Assembly (NCBI RefSeq): GCF_002269255.1 | Contig: NZ_CP022823.1 | Span: 496,001 to 560,000, forward strand | Direction of reading: 5' to 3' | Length of the DNA: 64,000 nt | From: Klebsiella quasivariicola | GTDB taxonomy: Bacteria > Pseudomonadota > Gammaproteobacteria > Enterobacterales > Enterobacteriaceae | Part shown: in pieces, positions 1 through 8,151 of the stretch | Position numbering within the stretch: the first letter of the stretch is position 1 | Layout of the letters: each line of letters opens with the position of its first letter | Notes under the pieces: generated by a model | The model's input: only the letters and a program-made list of their open reading frames with translations | What the model was told of the DNA's origin: nothing | Databases searched by the model: none | Position numbers and translations under genes: made by a program

Positions 1-168
1 TCCGGCAATACCTCCGTGATGGGCGTCAATATTGAAAATACCGCGCGCCATCCTTCCACCATTGGCGTGGCGGTGAATGTTGGCTGCTGGTCACACCGTA
101 AAGGACATATCGTTTTCGATAAAGACCTGAATTACACCATTACGTCTCACACAGGAGTGGCATTCTGA
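1..168 (+). CDS. ttdA: L(+)-tartrate dehydratase alpha subunit, C-terminal fragment
   Basis: Only the last 55 codons are inside the window, read in frame 1 and ending at TGA 166-168. The fragment contains the glycine-rich C-terminal part typical of class I iron-sulfur hydro-lyase (fumarase-type) alpha chains, including a VAVNVGCWSHRKG motif whose cysteine is of the kind that ligates the cluster. The family dehydrates L-tartrate to oxaloacetate as a TtdA2TtdB2 complex. The stop codon overlaps the next start (TGATG), so the two subunits are translationally coupled. A fumarase-type substrate cannot be excluded from this fragment, but the oad genes downstream fit an oxaloacetate-producing enzyme. 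Confidence 0.8.
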   Translation, partial: SGNTSVMGVNIENTARHPSTIGVAVNVGCWSHRKGHIVFDKDLNYTITSHTGVAF

Positions 169-785
169 TGACTAAAAAAATACTCACTACGCCCATTAAA
201 GACGAAGACTTAGCGGATATTAAAGCGGGCGACATTATTTATCTCAATGGCCACATTGTTACCTGCCGTGATGTTGCTCATCGTCGTTTAATTGAAGGTG
301 GCCGTGAATTACCGGTCAATGTCGCGGGTGGCGCGATATTACATGCCGGGCCAATTGTGCGTCCGATTAAAGGTACGGAAGATAAATTCGAAATGGTCTC
401 CGTTGGGCCAACCACCAGTATGCGCATGGAGAAATTTGAAAAAGAATTTATTGCCCAGACCGGTGTGAAATTAATCGTCGGCAAAGGCGGTATGGGCAAA
501 GGGACCGAAGAGGGCTGTATGGAACATAAAGCCTTGCACTGTGTGTTCCCGGCCGGCTGCGCGGTGGTCGCCGCGGTCTGTGTGGAAGAGATTGAAGATG
601 CGCAATGGCGTGATTTAGGCATGCCGGAAACCTTATGGGTTTGCCGCGTCAAAGAGTTCGGGCCGTTAATTGTGTCGATCGATACCCACGGCAATAACCT
701 GTTTGAGCAAAATAAAGTGATCTTTAATCAGCGCAAAGAAATTGTCGCCGATGAAATCTGCAAACATGTGAGCTTCATTAAATAA
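168..785 (+). CDS. ttdB: L(+)-tartrate dehydratase beta subunit
   Basis: This 205-residue protein matches the beta subunit of class I hydro-lyases, close in length to E. coli TtdB (about 200 residues). The KGGMGKGTEEGC stretch and the following AGCAVVAAV segment are the conserved core of this domain. With TtdA it removes water from L-tartrate to give oxaloacetate under anaerobic conditions. It starts by overlapping the ttdA stop and is followed after 141 bases by oadG. The neighbouring oxaloacetate decarboxylase pump is the logical next step, giving pyruvate and exporting sodium. The tartrate transporter and regulator would lie to the left, outside the window. Confidence 0.88.
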   Translation: MTKKILTTPIKDEDLADIKAGDIIYLNGHIVTCRDVAHRRLIEGGRELPVNVAGGAILHAGPIVRPIKGTEDKFEMVSVGPTTSMRMEKFEKEFIAQTGVKLIVGKGGMGKGTEEGCMEHKALHCVFPAGCAVVAAVCVEEIEDAQWRDLGMPETLWVCRVKEFGPLIVSIDTHGNNLFEQNKVIFNQRKEIVADEICKHVSFIK

Positions 786-926
786 CCCCGATTGACTCTA
801 TCGCGCAGTAATGGCAGCGGCAGCTGACGGCTAAACAGAGGCTTCTGACCAGGCGGTCCGGGGAAATCCCCTCTGCTGACGTGGGCTACCGTAAGCCATT
901 ATTGCGCTCCTCCCAAAGGCCATTTT

Positions 927-1178
927 ATGACTGACAATGCCGTCCTGTTAGGCGAAGGCTTCACCCTGATGTGTCTCGGCATGGGCTTTGTGCTGGTTTT
1001 CCTGCTGCTGCTCATCTTTGCCATCCGGGGAATGTCCCTCGCCGTCAACCGCCTGTTCCCTGAGCCGCCTGCCGCCCCCGCAGCAGCGCCGGCCGCCGTC
1101 GCGCCCGCCGACGACTTCGCCCGCCTGAAGCCGGCGATTGTCGCCGCCATTCACCACCATCGCCGTCTTCACCCTTAA
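927..1178 (+). CDS. oadG: Oxaloacetate decarboxylase gamma subunit (copy 1)
   Basis: A small 83-residue membrane protein with one hydrophobic helix (about residues 14-35), an Ala/Pro-rich linker (about 48-61) and a C-terminal tail ending in an IHHHRRLHP motif. In this family the tail histidines and an aspartate bind zinc and contact the carboxyltransferase domain of OadA, while the helix holds the complex to OadB. The linker and the helix differ noticeably from the second copy (about 13 substitutions), but the last 20 residues are identical. It opens the oadGAB operon, 16 bases ahead of oadA. Confidence 0.9.
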   Translation: MTDNAVLLGEGFTLMCLGMGFVLVFLLLLIFAIRGMSLAVNRLFPEPPAAPAAAPAAVAPADDFARLKPAIVAAIHHHRRLHP

Positions 1179-1193
1179 TTCATGGAGGAATTC

Positions 1194-2957
1194 ATGACCG
1201 TTGCCATTACCGATGTCGTCCTGCGCGACGCCCACCAGTCCCTGTTCGCCACCCGTCTGCGTCTCGACGATATGCTGCCCGTTGCCGCTGCGCTCGACGA
1301 CGTCGGCTACCGCTCGCTGGAGTGCTGGGGCGGCGCCACCTTTGACGCCTGCATCCGCTTTCTCGGCGAGGACCCGTGGGTCCGCCTGCGCGAGCTCAAA
1401 AAGGCGATGCCGAAGACCCCGCTGCAGATGCTGCTCCGCGGCCAGAACCTGCTCGGCTACCGCCACTACGCCGACGACGTGGTGGAGCGCTTTGTCGAAC
1501 GCGCCGTCAAAAACGGCATGGACGTCTTCCGCGTCTTCGACGCCATGAACGACCCGCGCAACATGAAAGCCGCCCTGCAGGCGGTCCGCCGCCACGGCGC
1601 CCACGCCCAGGGCACGCTTTCGTACACCACCAGCCCGGCCCACACCCTGCAGACCTGGCTCGACCTCACCGAACAGCTGCTGGAGACCGGCGTCGACTCC
1701 GTCGCCATCAAGGACATGTCCGGTATCCTGACGCCGGGGGCGGCGTATGAGCTGGTCAGTGAAATCAAAAAACGCTACGACGTCACCCTGCACCTGCACT
1801 GTCATGCCACCACCGGCATGGCGGAGATGGCCCTGCTGAAGGCCATTGAAGCCGGGGTCGACGGCGTGGATACGGCGATTTCGTCCATGAGCGCCACCTA
1901 CGGCCACCCGGCCACCGAGGCGCTGGTGGCCACGCTCACCGGAACGAAACACGACACCGGGCTGGATATCCACAAACTGGAGAGCATCGCCGCCTACTTC
2001 CGCGAGGTGCGCAAAAAGTACCACGCCTTCGAAGGCCAGCTGAAAGGTACCGACAGCCGTATCCTCGTCGCCCAGGTCCCGGGCGGGATGCTCACCAACC
2101 TCGAAAGCCAGCTGAAGCAGCAGAATGCCGCCCACCGTCTGGATGAGGTGCTGGCGGAAATCCCCCGCGTGCGTGAAGACCTCGGCTTCATCCCGCTGGT
2201 GACCCCGACCTCGCAGATTGTCGGCACCCAGGCGGTGCTCAACGTCCTGACCGGCGAGCGCTACAAGACCATCGCGAAGGAAACCGCCGGGATACTGAAA
2301 GGCGAATACGGCCGCACCCCGGTACCGGTGAACGCCGCCCTGCAGGCGCGGGTGCTCGACGGCGCTGAGGCCATCACCTGCCGCCCGGCGGATTTACTCA
2401 AGCCGGAGCTGGCCGCGCTGGAAGCCGACGTCAAACGCCAGGCGCAGGAGAAGGGCATTCAGCTTGCGCAGAACGCCATCGACGACGTGCTCACCGTGGC
2501 GCTGTTCCCGCAACCCGGCCTGAAGTTCCTTGAGAACCGCCACAACCCGGCGGCCTTTGAGCCGGTGCCGCAGGTGGAAGCCGCGCAGCCGGTGGCAAAA
2601 GCAGAGAAGCCTGCCGCCTCCGGCGTCTACACCGTGGAAGTGGAAGGCAAAGCCTTCGTGGTCAAAGTCAGCGACGGCGGCGACGTCAGCCAGCTGACCG
2701 CAGCCTCTTCCGCACCGGTTCAGGCCGCCGCCCCGGCCGGCGCCGGCACCCCGGTGACCGCCCCGCTGGCGGGCACCATCTGGAAAGTCATCGTCAGTGA
2801 AGGCCAGACGGTGGCCGCAGGCGACGTGCTGCTGATTCTGGAAGCCATGAAGATGGAAACCGAAATCCGCGCCGCGCAGGCCGGCACCGTCCGCGGTATC
2901 GCGGTGAAAGCCGGCGACGCGGTGGCGGTCGGCGACACCCTGCTGACCCTGGCGTAA
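1194..2957 (+). CDS. oadA: Oxaloacetate decarboxylase alpha subunit, biotin protein (copy 1)
   Basis: A 587-residue protein with an N-terminal carboxyltransferase TIM barrel (DVVLRDAHQSLFATRLR near residues 6-22; zinc ligand motif HLHCHATTG), an association domain, a Pro/Ala linker (about 455-515) and a C-terminal biotinyl domain. The biotin lysine is at residue 553 in the EAMKMET motif. It moves CO2 from oxaloacetate to biotin, releasing pyruvate. The ATG at 1194 is chosen because GGAGGAATTC precedes it; an in-frame ATG twelve bases upstream has no good ribosome site and itself overlaps the GGAGG. It is nearly identical to the copy at 36809. Confidence 0.95.
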   Translation: MTVAITDVVLRDAHQSLFATRLRLDDMLPVAAALDDVGYRSLECWGGATFDACIRFLGEDPWVRLRELKKAMPKTPLQMLLRGQNLLGYRHYADDVVERFVERAVKNGMDVFRVFDAMNDPRNMKAALQAVRRHGAHAQGTLSYTTSPAHTLQTWLDLTEQLLETGVDSVAIKDMSGILTPGAAYELVSEIKKRYDVTLHLHCHATTGMAEMALLKAIEAGVDGVDTAISSMSATYGHPATEALVATLTGTKHDTGLDIHKLESIAAYFREVRKKYHAFEGQLKGTDSRILVAQVPGGMLTNLESQLKQQNAAHRLDEVLAEIPRVREDLGFIPLVTPTSQIVGTQAVLNVLTGERYKTIAKETAGILKGEYGRTPVPVNAALQARVLDGAEAITCRPADLLKPELAALEADVKRQAQEKGIQLAQNAIDDVLTVALFPQPGLKFLENRHNPAAFEPVPQVEAAQPVAKAEKPAASGVYTVEVEGKAFVVKVSDGGDVSQLTAASSAPVQAAAPAGAGTPVTAPLAGTIWKVIVSEGQTVAAGDVLLILEAMKMETEIRAAQAGTVRGIAVKAGDAVAVGDTLLTLA

Positions 2958-2972
2958 GGACGAGGAGCGCAA

Positions 2973-4274
2973 ATGGAAAGTCTGAACGCCCTGATTCAGG
3001 GCATGGGGCTGATGCACCTCGGTGCCGGCCAGGCCATCATGCTGCTGGTCAGCCTGCTGCTGCTGTGGCTGGCCATCGCGAAAAAGTTCGAGCCGTTACT
3101 GCTGCTGCCGATTGGCTTCGGCGGCCTGCTGTCGAACATCCCGGAGGCCGGACTGGCGCTCACCGCCCTGGAGAGCCTGCTGGCCCACCACGACCCGGCG
3201 CAGCTGGCGGTGATTGCCGCGAAGCTCCACTGCGCGCCGGACGTCCACGCCATTAAGGACGCGCTGGCCCTGGCCCTGCCGTCGGTGCAGGGGCAGATGG
3301 AGACGCTGGCGGTGGACATGGGCTACTCCGCCGGGGTGCTGGCCATCTTCTATAAGGTGGCGATCGGCTCGGGCATCGCCCCGCTGGTCATCTTTATGGG
3401 CGTCGGGGCGATGACCGACTTCGGCCCGCTGCTGGCCAACCCGCGCACCCTGCTGCTGGGGGCGGCGGCGCAGTTCGGGATCTTCGCCACCGTGCTCGGG
3501 GCGCTGACGCTGAACTACTTCGGCATCATCAGCTTCACCCTGCCGCAGGCGGCGGCCATCGGCATTATCGGCGGCGCCGACGGCCCGACGGCCATCTACC
3601 TGTCGGGCAAGCTGGCGCCGGAATTACTCGGGGCCATCGCGGTGGCGGCCTACTCGTACATGGCGCTGGTGCCGCTGATCCAGCCGCCGATCATGAAGGC
3701 GCTGACCACGGATAAGGAGCGGAAGATCCGCATGGTACAGCTGCGCACGGTGAGCCGGCGGGAGAAGATCCTCTTCCCGGCGGTGCTGTTGCTGCTGGTG
3801 GCGCTGCTGCTGCCGGACGCCGCGCCGCTGCTGGGGATGTTCTGCTTCGGCAACCTGATGCGCGAGAGCGGGGTGGTGGAACGTCTGAGCGACACGGTGC
3901 AGAACGCGCTGATCAACATCGTGACCATCTTCCTCGGGCTGTCGGTGGGGGCCAAGCTGGTGGCGGACAAGTTCCTGCAGCCGCAGACGCTGGGGATCCT
4001 GGTGCTGGGGGTGATCGCCTTCTGCGTGGGGACCGCCGCCGGGGTGCTGATGGCGAAGCTGATGAACGTGTTCAGCCGGCACAAAATCAACCCGCTGATC
4101 GGCTCGGCGGGGGTGTCGGCGGTGCCGATGGCGGCCAGGGTGTCGAACAAGGTGGGCCTGGACGCGGACGGGCAGAACTTCCTGCTGATGCACGCGATGG
4201 GCCCGAACGTGGCGGGGGTGATCGGCTCGGCGATCGCCGCCGGGGTGATGCTCAAGTACGTGCTGGCGATGTAG
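2973..4274 (+). CDS. oadB: Oxaloacetate decarboxylase beta subunit, sodium pump (copy 1)
   Basis: A 433-residue polytopic membrane protein, the usual length for OadB. The GIIGGADGPTAIYLSGKL motif puts the essential sodium-site aspartate at residue 203, and the NxxxSP-type region of the C-terminal half is also recognisable. OadB decarboxylates carboxybiotin and drives sodium out of the cell. Fifteen bases separate it from oadA, with a good AGGAG-type ribosome site. The gene is very GC-rich. Only about five residues differ from the second copy at 38588. Confidence 0.95.
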   Translation: MESLNALIQGMGLMHLGAGQAIMLLVSLLLLWLAIAKKFEPLLLLPIGFGGLLSNIPEAGLALTALESLLAHHDPAQLAVIAAKLHCAPDVHAIKDALALALPSVQGQMETLAVDMGYSAGVLAIFYKVAIGSGIAPLVIFMGVGAMTDFGPLLANPRTLLLGAAAQFGIFATVLGALTLNYFGIISFTLPQAAAIGIIGGADGPTAIYLSGKLAPELLGAIAVAAYSYMALVPLIQPPIMKALTTDKERKIRMVQLRTVSRREKILFPAVLLLLVALLLPDAAPLLGMFCFGNLMRESGVVERLSDTVQNALINIVTIFLGLSVGAKLVADKFLQPQTLGILVLGVIAFCVGTAAGVLMAKLMNVFSRHKINPLIGSAGVSAVPMAARVSNKVGLDADGQNFLLMHAMGPNVAGVIGSAIAAGVMLKYVLAM

Positions 4275-4297
4275 GCCAGCCTGTTCCCGCGGCTGGC
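4275..4297 (+). other. Hairpin between oadB and the CitG-like gene
   Basis: Perfect 7-base arms GCCAGCC and GGCTGGC enclose nine bases directly after the oadB stop. No T-run follows, so it is more likely an RNA-processing or stability element than a terminator. Confidence 0.4.
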
Positions 4298-4333
4298 ATG
4301 TCGGCCGCGGGGATCTCTCATAAGGAGACGGTG

Positions 4334-5032
4334 ATGAATGAAACCATAGCATGCTGTCCGGAAAACCGGACATCGACACGGGAGGCGGTGGTTGACGCCA
4401 TGCTGACGTCAGGCGATGAAATCGCGCAACTGCAGCCGGCACTGAATCTGCTGACTCCTCCGCTGAACGTCGCGCCTGGCGAAGCGCTGCTGGCCAGCTG
4501 TTATGAAGCTGGCGCCGATCGCGACACCGGCGATGCAAGTGCCTTTCCGGCGGCGGTCGTGCACCCTGCGGCGCCCTCGCTGCAGCGCAGCGGCCTGCTG
4601 TGCATGGCGGCCGGGGCGCTCAGCGCCCGGCATCTTCCGCTGACGCACAACCGGCTGTGCGACGTGGCGGGGCAGTTCGCCCGCGCGCTTCCCGACGGCG
4701 ACGAAGAGGCGGGCAGCGGATTTTATACCGTGCGCAGCATTTCCCTGCCCGTTTACCGGCGTCTGCTGCGGGATAACCATTCCCACGGCGTCTGTCTGCA
4801 GCAGGCGCTGCTGCATCTGCTGGCCTGGAAGAGCGAGTCGCCCTGGGCGCGACAGCAGGCGCAGCGCCTGCTCTGGCAGGGAGGCGTGCTGGGTGAGAAG
4901 GGGGAGTTTGCGCTACTGACGCTGGATGACGGACTGCGTGAGCGCCAGATAGTCTGGCCCGCGCTGAGATCGCTGCTGGCGGTGACCGGGTTTCTGGTGA
5001 GATTCCCGGCCGGTCCGGTATTTAGCGATTAA
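4334..5032 (+). CDS. CitG-like protein lacking the CitG catalytic motifs (copy 1)
   Basis: A 232-residue protein that I do not recognise by name. By eye its C-terminal two thirds are collinear with CitG (triphosphoribosyl-dephospho-CoA synthase): GLLCMAAGAL...LPLT matches the GLFCAAIGRHYALNQSLT segment of the CitG encoded at 35655, and ISLPVYRRLLRD...LLHLLA matches IALPYFRQQIKSG...LLLIMS. The NDTNIVSRGG motif of CitG is replaced by KSESPW and the N-terminal PKPGLVDSRN motif is missing, so CitG catalysis is unlikely. It may bind a similar nucleotide or act in assembly of the decarboxylase. The ATG at 4334 has AAGGAG six bases upstream; an upstream in-frame ATG at 4298 does not. A paralogue follows oadB again at 40050. 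Function unknown. Confidence 0.7.
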   Translation: MNETIACCPENRTSTREAVVDAMLTSGDEIAQLQPALNLLTPPLNVAPGEALLASCYEAGADRDTGDASAFPAAVVHPAAPSLQRSGLLCMAAGALSARHLPLTHNRLCDVAGQFARALPDGDEEAGSGFYTVRSISLPVYRRLLRDNHSHGVCLQQALLHLLAWKSESPWARQQAQRLLWQGGVLGEKGEFALLTLDDGLRERQIVWPALRSLLAVTGFLVRFPAGPVFSD

Positions 5033-5035
5033 CGA

Positions 5036-5057
5036 GGCTCCCCGGAAGGGGGGAGCC
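5036..5057. terminator. Hairpin between convergent genes, probable terminator
   Basis: Arms GGCTCCCC and GGGGAGCC (8 bp) with a six-base loop lie between the converging CitG-like gene and degS. The T-tracts on either side are short, so termination strength is uncertain. Confidence 0.55.
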
Positions 5058-5059
5058 AT

Positions 5060-6118
5060 TTAGTTAGTGGCCGGGTATTCCTGCACGGCAATATGGAGCG
5101 TGATTTTCTTATCATCACGCATGATAACCACCGGAATTTCCGATCCCGGGCGGATCTCGGCCACCTGATCCATCGTCTCCAGCGCCGAGACGGCGGGTTT
5201 GTCATTCACGGAGATGATCACGTCATTGGCGCGGATCCCGGCTTGTGCCGCCGGTCCGTCCGGTGCCACATCGTTAACCACGATCCCCTGAATCTGATCG
5301 ATCCCACCGCCCTGCGCGTGCAGCGGGGCGATCTCCCGACCGCTAATACCGATATAGCCACGGATCACCCGACCATCACGGATCAGCTTATCCATAATTT
5401 TGGTCGCTAACTGGAACGGGATTGCAAAGCCAATGCCTTCCGGCGTTTCGCCATCATTACTCTTATCGAAGGAGAGGGTGTTAATCCCCATCAGCTCGCC
5501 GAGCGAGTTCACCAGCGCTCCACCCGAGTTACCGTGGTTGATCGAGGCGTCAGTCTGCAGGAAGTTCTGACGACCGGTTGGGTTGAGGCCAATACGCCCT
5601 GTGGCGCTGATGATCCCCTGAGTGATGGTCTGCCCCAGGTTATAAGGGTTGCCTATCGCCAGCACCACATCGCCAATATGCGGCGTGCGTTTCGGGTTAA
5701 TCGGGATCACCGGCAGCCCGCCGGTAGCATTGATCTTGAGCACGGCGAGATCGGTGAGGGAATCGGAGCCTACCAGCAGCGCTTCGAAGACGCGGCCGTC
5801 CTGCAGGGCGACGATAATCTGATCCGCATCGTTGATAACATGCTTGTTGGTCAGGATATAGCCGCGCTGATCCATGATCACTCCGGAACCCAGCGTCAGC
5901 TGATTATGGCTGGTGCTGTTCAGGGCACGGTTATAGACGTTCACCACGGCGGGGGCCGCGCGACGCACCGCAGCGTTATAGCTCGCCGGGGAGTCGTCTG
6001 CCGTATCGTTCTGAGTGATCGGCGTCAGCTGCCACTGGCGCAGTGAGGGCATCAGGGCCAGCAGCAAGCCCCCAACAATCAAACCGATGAGTACTGAACG
6101 TAATAACTTTCCAGGCAT
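5060..6118 (-). CDS. degS: DegS inner-membrane site-1 serine protease
   Basis: A 352-residue HtrA-family protease with one N-terminal membrane anchor (about residues 5-24), a trypsin-like domain and a single C-terminal PDZ domain. The catalytic triad is readable as His93 (LTNKHV), Asp123 (TDLAVL) and Ser198 (GNSGGA). In E. coli, misfolded outer-membrane porin C-termini bind the PDZ domain and DegS then cuts the anti-sigma factor RseA, starting the sigma-E envelope stress response. It lies downstream of degQ on the same strand with an 86-base gap that holds a palindrome. Length and motifs are standard. Confidence 0.96.
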   Translation of the reverse strand: MPGKLLRSVLIGLIVGGLLLALMPSLRQWQLTPITQNDTADDSPASYNAAVRRAAPAVVNVYNRALNSTSHNQLTLGSGVIMDQRGYILTNKHVINDADQIIVALQDGRVFEALLVGSDSLTDLAVLKINATGGLPVIPINPKRTPHIGDVVLAIGNPYNLGQTITQGIISATGRIGLNPTGRQNFLQTDASINHGNSGGALVNSLGELMGINTLSFDKSNDGETPEGIGFAIPFQLATKIMDKLIRDGRVIRGYIGISGREIAPLHAQGGGIDQIQGIVVNDVAPDGPAAQAGIRANDVIISVNDKPAVSALETMDQVAEIRPGSEIPVVIMRDDKKITLHIAVQEYPATN

Positions 6119-6167
6119 GATGCAGATATCGTTAATGAATGGTCAGGCGCAGCATAGCATGAGTTGT

Positions 6168-6197
6168 CCGGACATCGCACATGGCGGCGATGTCCGG
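6168..6197. repeat. Palindromic repeat element, copy A
   Basis: Perfect 11-base arms CCGGACATCGC and GCGATGTCCGG around eight bases, in the gap between degQ and degS. The same two arms in swapped order form the hairpin at 20401-20429. No T-run follows on the degQ strand, so it looks like a small dispersed palindrome rather than a plain terminator. Confidence 0.6.
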
Positions 6198-6204
6198 GGC
6201 GAAA

Positions 6205-7572
6205 TCAGCGCAGCAGCAGGTAAATGCTTTCATTACCACGGATCACGTTCAGGGCGATAACCGGCGGTTTGCCTTCGAGCACTTTGCGCAGTTCGGCAAT
6301 CGAGTGAATACGCTCCCGGTTAAGGCCAATGATAATGTCATCTTTATGCAAGCCGACCTGGGCGGCGGCGCTGCCTTTATCCACATTATCGATCACCACC
6401 CCTTTGGTGCCATCTTTCATCTGGCCGTCGCTGAACGAGGCGCCCTGCAGAGCCGGGATAATCAGCTCCGCGCTGGCGGTGGAGGAAGTGCTCTTATCCA
6501 GGGTCACTTCGACATCGACCGGTTTTCCATCGCGCAGCAGTCCCAGTTTGACTTTAGTCCCCGGCTCGGTGGTCGCGATTCGCGAGCGCAGTTCGGCGAA
6601 ACTGTTCAGCGGTTTGCCGTTCAGGCTCACGATGACGTCGCCGGATTTGATCCCCGCTTTGGCGGAACCGGAGTTTGGCAGGACTTCACTAACAAAGGCG
6701 CCACGCTGAACGTCAAGATTCATCGCCTTGGCGATGTCGGCGCTCATTTCCATGCCTTTAATGCCCAGCAGGCCGCGTTTGATTTCGCCAAACTGGATGA
6801 GCTGGTCGGCAAGGGTTTTCGCCATATTACTCGGGATGGCAAAGCCGATGCCGACGCTACCGCCGCCCGGCGCCAGAATAGCGGTATTAATGCCGATAAG
6901 CTCGCCGTTGAGATTCAGCAGCGCGCCGCCGGAATTGCCGCGGTTAATCGAGGCGTCGGTCTGAATGAAATTCTCCAGTCCTTCCAGGTTCAGGCCGCTG
7001 CGGCCAAGGGCAGAGATAATGCCGGAGGTGGCGGTCTGGCCAAGGCCGAACGGGTTGCCGACGGCGACGGCGAAATCGCCGACGCGGAGTTTATCGGAGT
7101 CAGCAATGGCGATTTGCGTCAGGTTCGCCGGCTTAATCAGCTCCAGCAGAGCGATATCGCTCTGTTCATCGCTGCCGACCAGTTTGGCATCGAATTCACG
7201 GCCATCGTTGAGCTGGACGCTGATCTTCTGCGCCTGATTAATGACGTGATTATTGGTCAGCACGTAGCCTTTCGCTGCGTCGATGATGACACCGGAGCCA
7301 AGCCCTTCAAACGGCTGCGCCTGCTCCTGCGGGGCGTTATCGCCAAAATATTTCTTCAGCTCTTCCGGCATATTGAGCGTCGGCGAGGCAGTGCCTTCCA
7401 CCTGCACGCTGACCACCGCCGGCAGGACTTTTTCCAGCATCGGCGCCAGGCTCGGTAACGCGCCCTGGCCGGGCACCTGAGTCGGTAAAGATGCTGCTGC
7501 CGGAGGCAGAACCGACAACGATAACCCAATGCTTAACGCTAACGCACTCAACAGCAAAGTCTGTTTCTTCAT
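6205..7572 (-). CDS. degQ: DegQ periplasmic serine endoprotease
   Basis: A 455-residue HtrA protease, the E. coli DegQ length. It has a signal peptide (about 1-27, MKKQTLLL...PPAAAS), a protease domain with LTNNHV, SDIALL and GNSGG triad motifs, and two PDZ domains (about 260-350 and 365-455). It degrades or holds misfolded periplasmic proteins. The two PDZ domains and the cleavable signal separate it from the neighbouring DegS. The gene is transcribed toward degS; zapG lies upstream on the same strand after a 174-base gap. Confidence 0.96.
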   Translation of the reverse strand: MKKQTLLLSALALSIGLSLSVLPPAAASLPTQVPGQGALPSLAPMLEKVLPAVVSVQVEGTASPTLNMPEELKKYFGDNAPQEQAQPFEGLGSGVIIDAAKGYVLTNNHVINQAQKISVQLNDGREFDAKLVGSDEQSDIALLELIKPANLTQIAIADSDKLRVGDFAVAVGNPFGLGQTATSGIISALGRSGLNLEGLENFIQTDASINRGNSGGALLNLNGELIGINTAILAPGGGSVGIGFAIPSNMAKTLADQLIQFGEIKRGLLGIKGMEMSADIAKAMNLDVQRGAFVSEVLPNSGSAKAGIKSGDVIVSLNGKPLNSFAELRSRIATTEPGTKVKLGLLRDGKPVDVEVTLDKSTSSTASAELIIPALQGASFSDGQMKDGTKGVVIDNVDKGSAAAQVGLHKDDIIIGLNRERIHSIAELRKVLEGKPPVIALNVIRGNESIYLLLR

Positions 7573-7699
7573 TAGATGCTGGCTCTCGTAACCTGAGGTG
7601 TATGGGAAAACGTCCTGAATAGCCTGATGTTATTGAATTTTTGCACAGGTAACAATGTGGGTACTGGTTTAAATTGTAGCCGGGAAGTGGGGGAAGGAG

Positions 7700-7720
7700 C
7701 GGGCGCAGCAGGTGCGCCCG
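7700..7720 (-). terminator. Hairpin downstream of zapG
   Basis: Arms CGGGCGCA and TGCGCCCG (8 bp) with a five-base loop lie in the 174-base gap after zapG. On the minus strand it is followed by a C/T-rich stretch rather than a clean T-run, so it may be a weak terminator or part of the degQ leader. Confidence 0.45.
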
Positions 7721-7746
7721 GAGAAAATTTAATCAGAAGTAATTCA

Positions 7747-8151
7747 TTAATCGCGTTTTGCACCACCACGCAGCAAACCGGATGCGCCTTCGGAATAGTC
7801 GCGCGGCATCTGGACCGGTGCCTGATCGTTGCTGGCTTCAGACTCTTCCAGGCGGTTGCGGAACGGGTTGGCGTCTGCCATAGAGTCCGGCAGCAGGTTG
7901 TTAGAGCTTTTCGCCATATGCTGATACAGCTGACGATAGTCATGCGCCATGTTATCTAACAGTTCGGCGCTGCGCGCAAAGTGGCTCACCAGCTCTTCAC
8001 GGTACTCTTCAAGCTCGGCTTTATTCTTTTCCAGTTCAAACTGCAGCGCCTGCTGCTGGCGCAGTTTGCGGTTGCCGAAACGCATGGCGACGGCACCAAT
8101 GATGATACCGACGACTAACCCAATTAGCGCGTATTCCCAGGTCATGAACAT
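7747..8151 (-). CDS. zapG: ZapG (YhcB), envelope-growth regulator
   Basis: A 134-residue DUF1043 protein with one N-terminal membrane helix (about residues 5-22, YALIGLVVGIIIGAVAM) and a long cytoplasmic coiled coil with many Glu/Leu/Gln heptads (about 28-100), then a low-complexity tail. In E. coli YhcB is an inner-membrane protein that links cell division, peptidoglycan and phospholipid synthesis. It diverges from zapE, a cell-division ATPase, and sits upstream of degQ, as in E. coli. E. coli YhcB is 132 residues long. Confidence 0.93.
   Translation of the reverse strand: MFMTWEYALIGLVVGIIIGAVAMRFGNRKLRQQQALQFELEKNKAELEEYREELVSHFARSAELLDNMAHDYRQLYQHMAKSSNNLLPDSMADANPFRNRLEESEASNDQAPVQMPRDYSEGASGLLRGGAKRD

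Larger units (their letters stand above)
927..4274 (+). repeat. oadGAB copy 1, long direct repeat with 36542-39889
   Basis: The whole oadG-oadA-oadB block recurs 35,615 bases downstream in the same orientation. By eye OadA differs at about 13 of 587 residues and OadB at about 5 of 433, whereas the first part of OadG differs at about 13 of 83 residues. The last 60-plus bases of oadG appear identical in both copies. Flanking genes are unrelated on the left and only distantly similar on the right. Confidence 0.9.

Noticed and set aside
948..2135. A 395-codon minus-strand frame across oadG and oadA (and its twin at 37499-38632).
   Set aside because: It mirrors the strongly conserved oadA coding strand, appears only because of high GC, and has no recognisable protein features.
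4298..4333. Upstream start for the first CitG-like gene.
   Set aside because: The ATG at 4298 has no ribosome site, whereas the one at 4334 has AAGGAG at ideal spacing.
6181..7458. A 425-codon plus-strand frame opposite degQ.
   Set aside because: degQ has complete signal peptide, triad and PDZ motifs on the minus strand; the antisense frame has none.
7572..7943. A 123-codon minus-strand frame across the degQ-zapG gap.
   Set aside because: It overlaps most of zapG in another frame, includes the intergenic hairpin and has no family resemblance.
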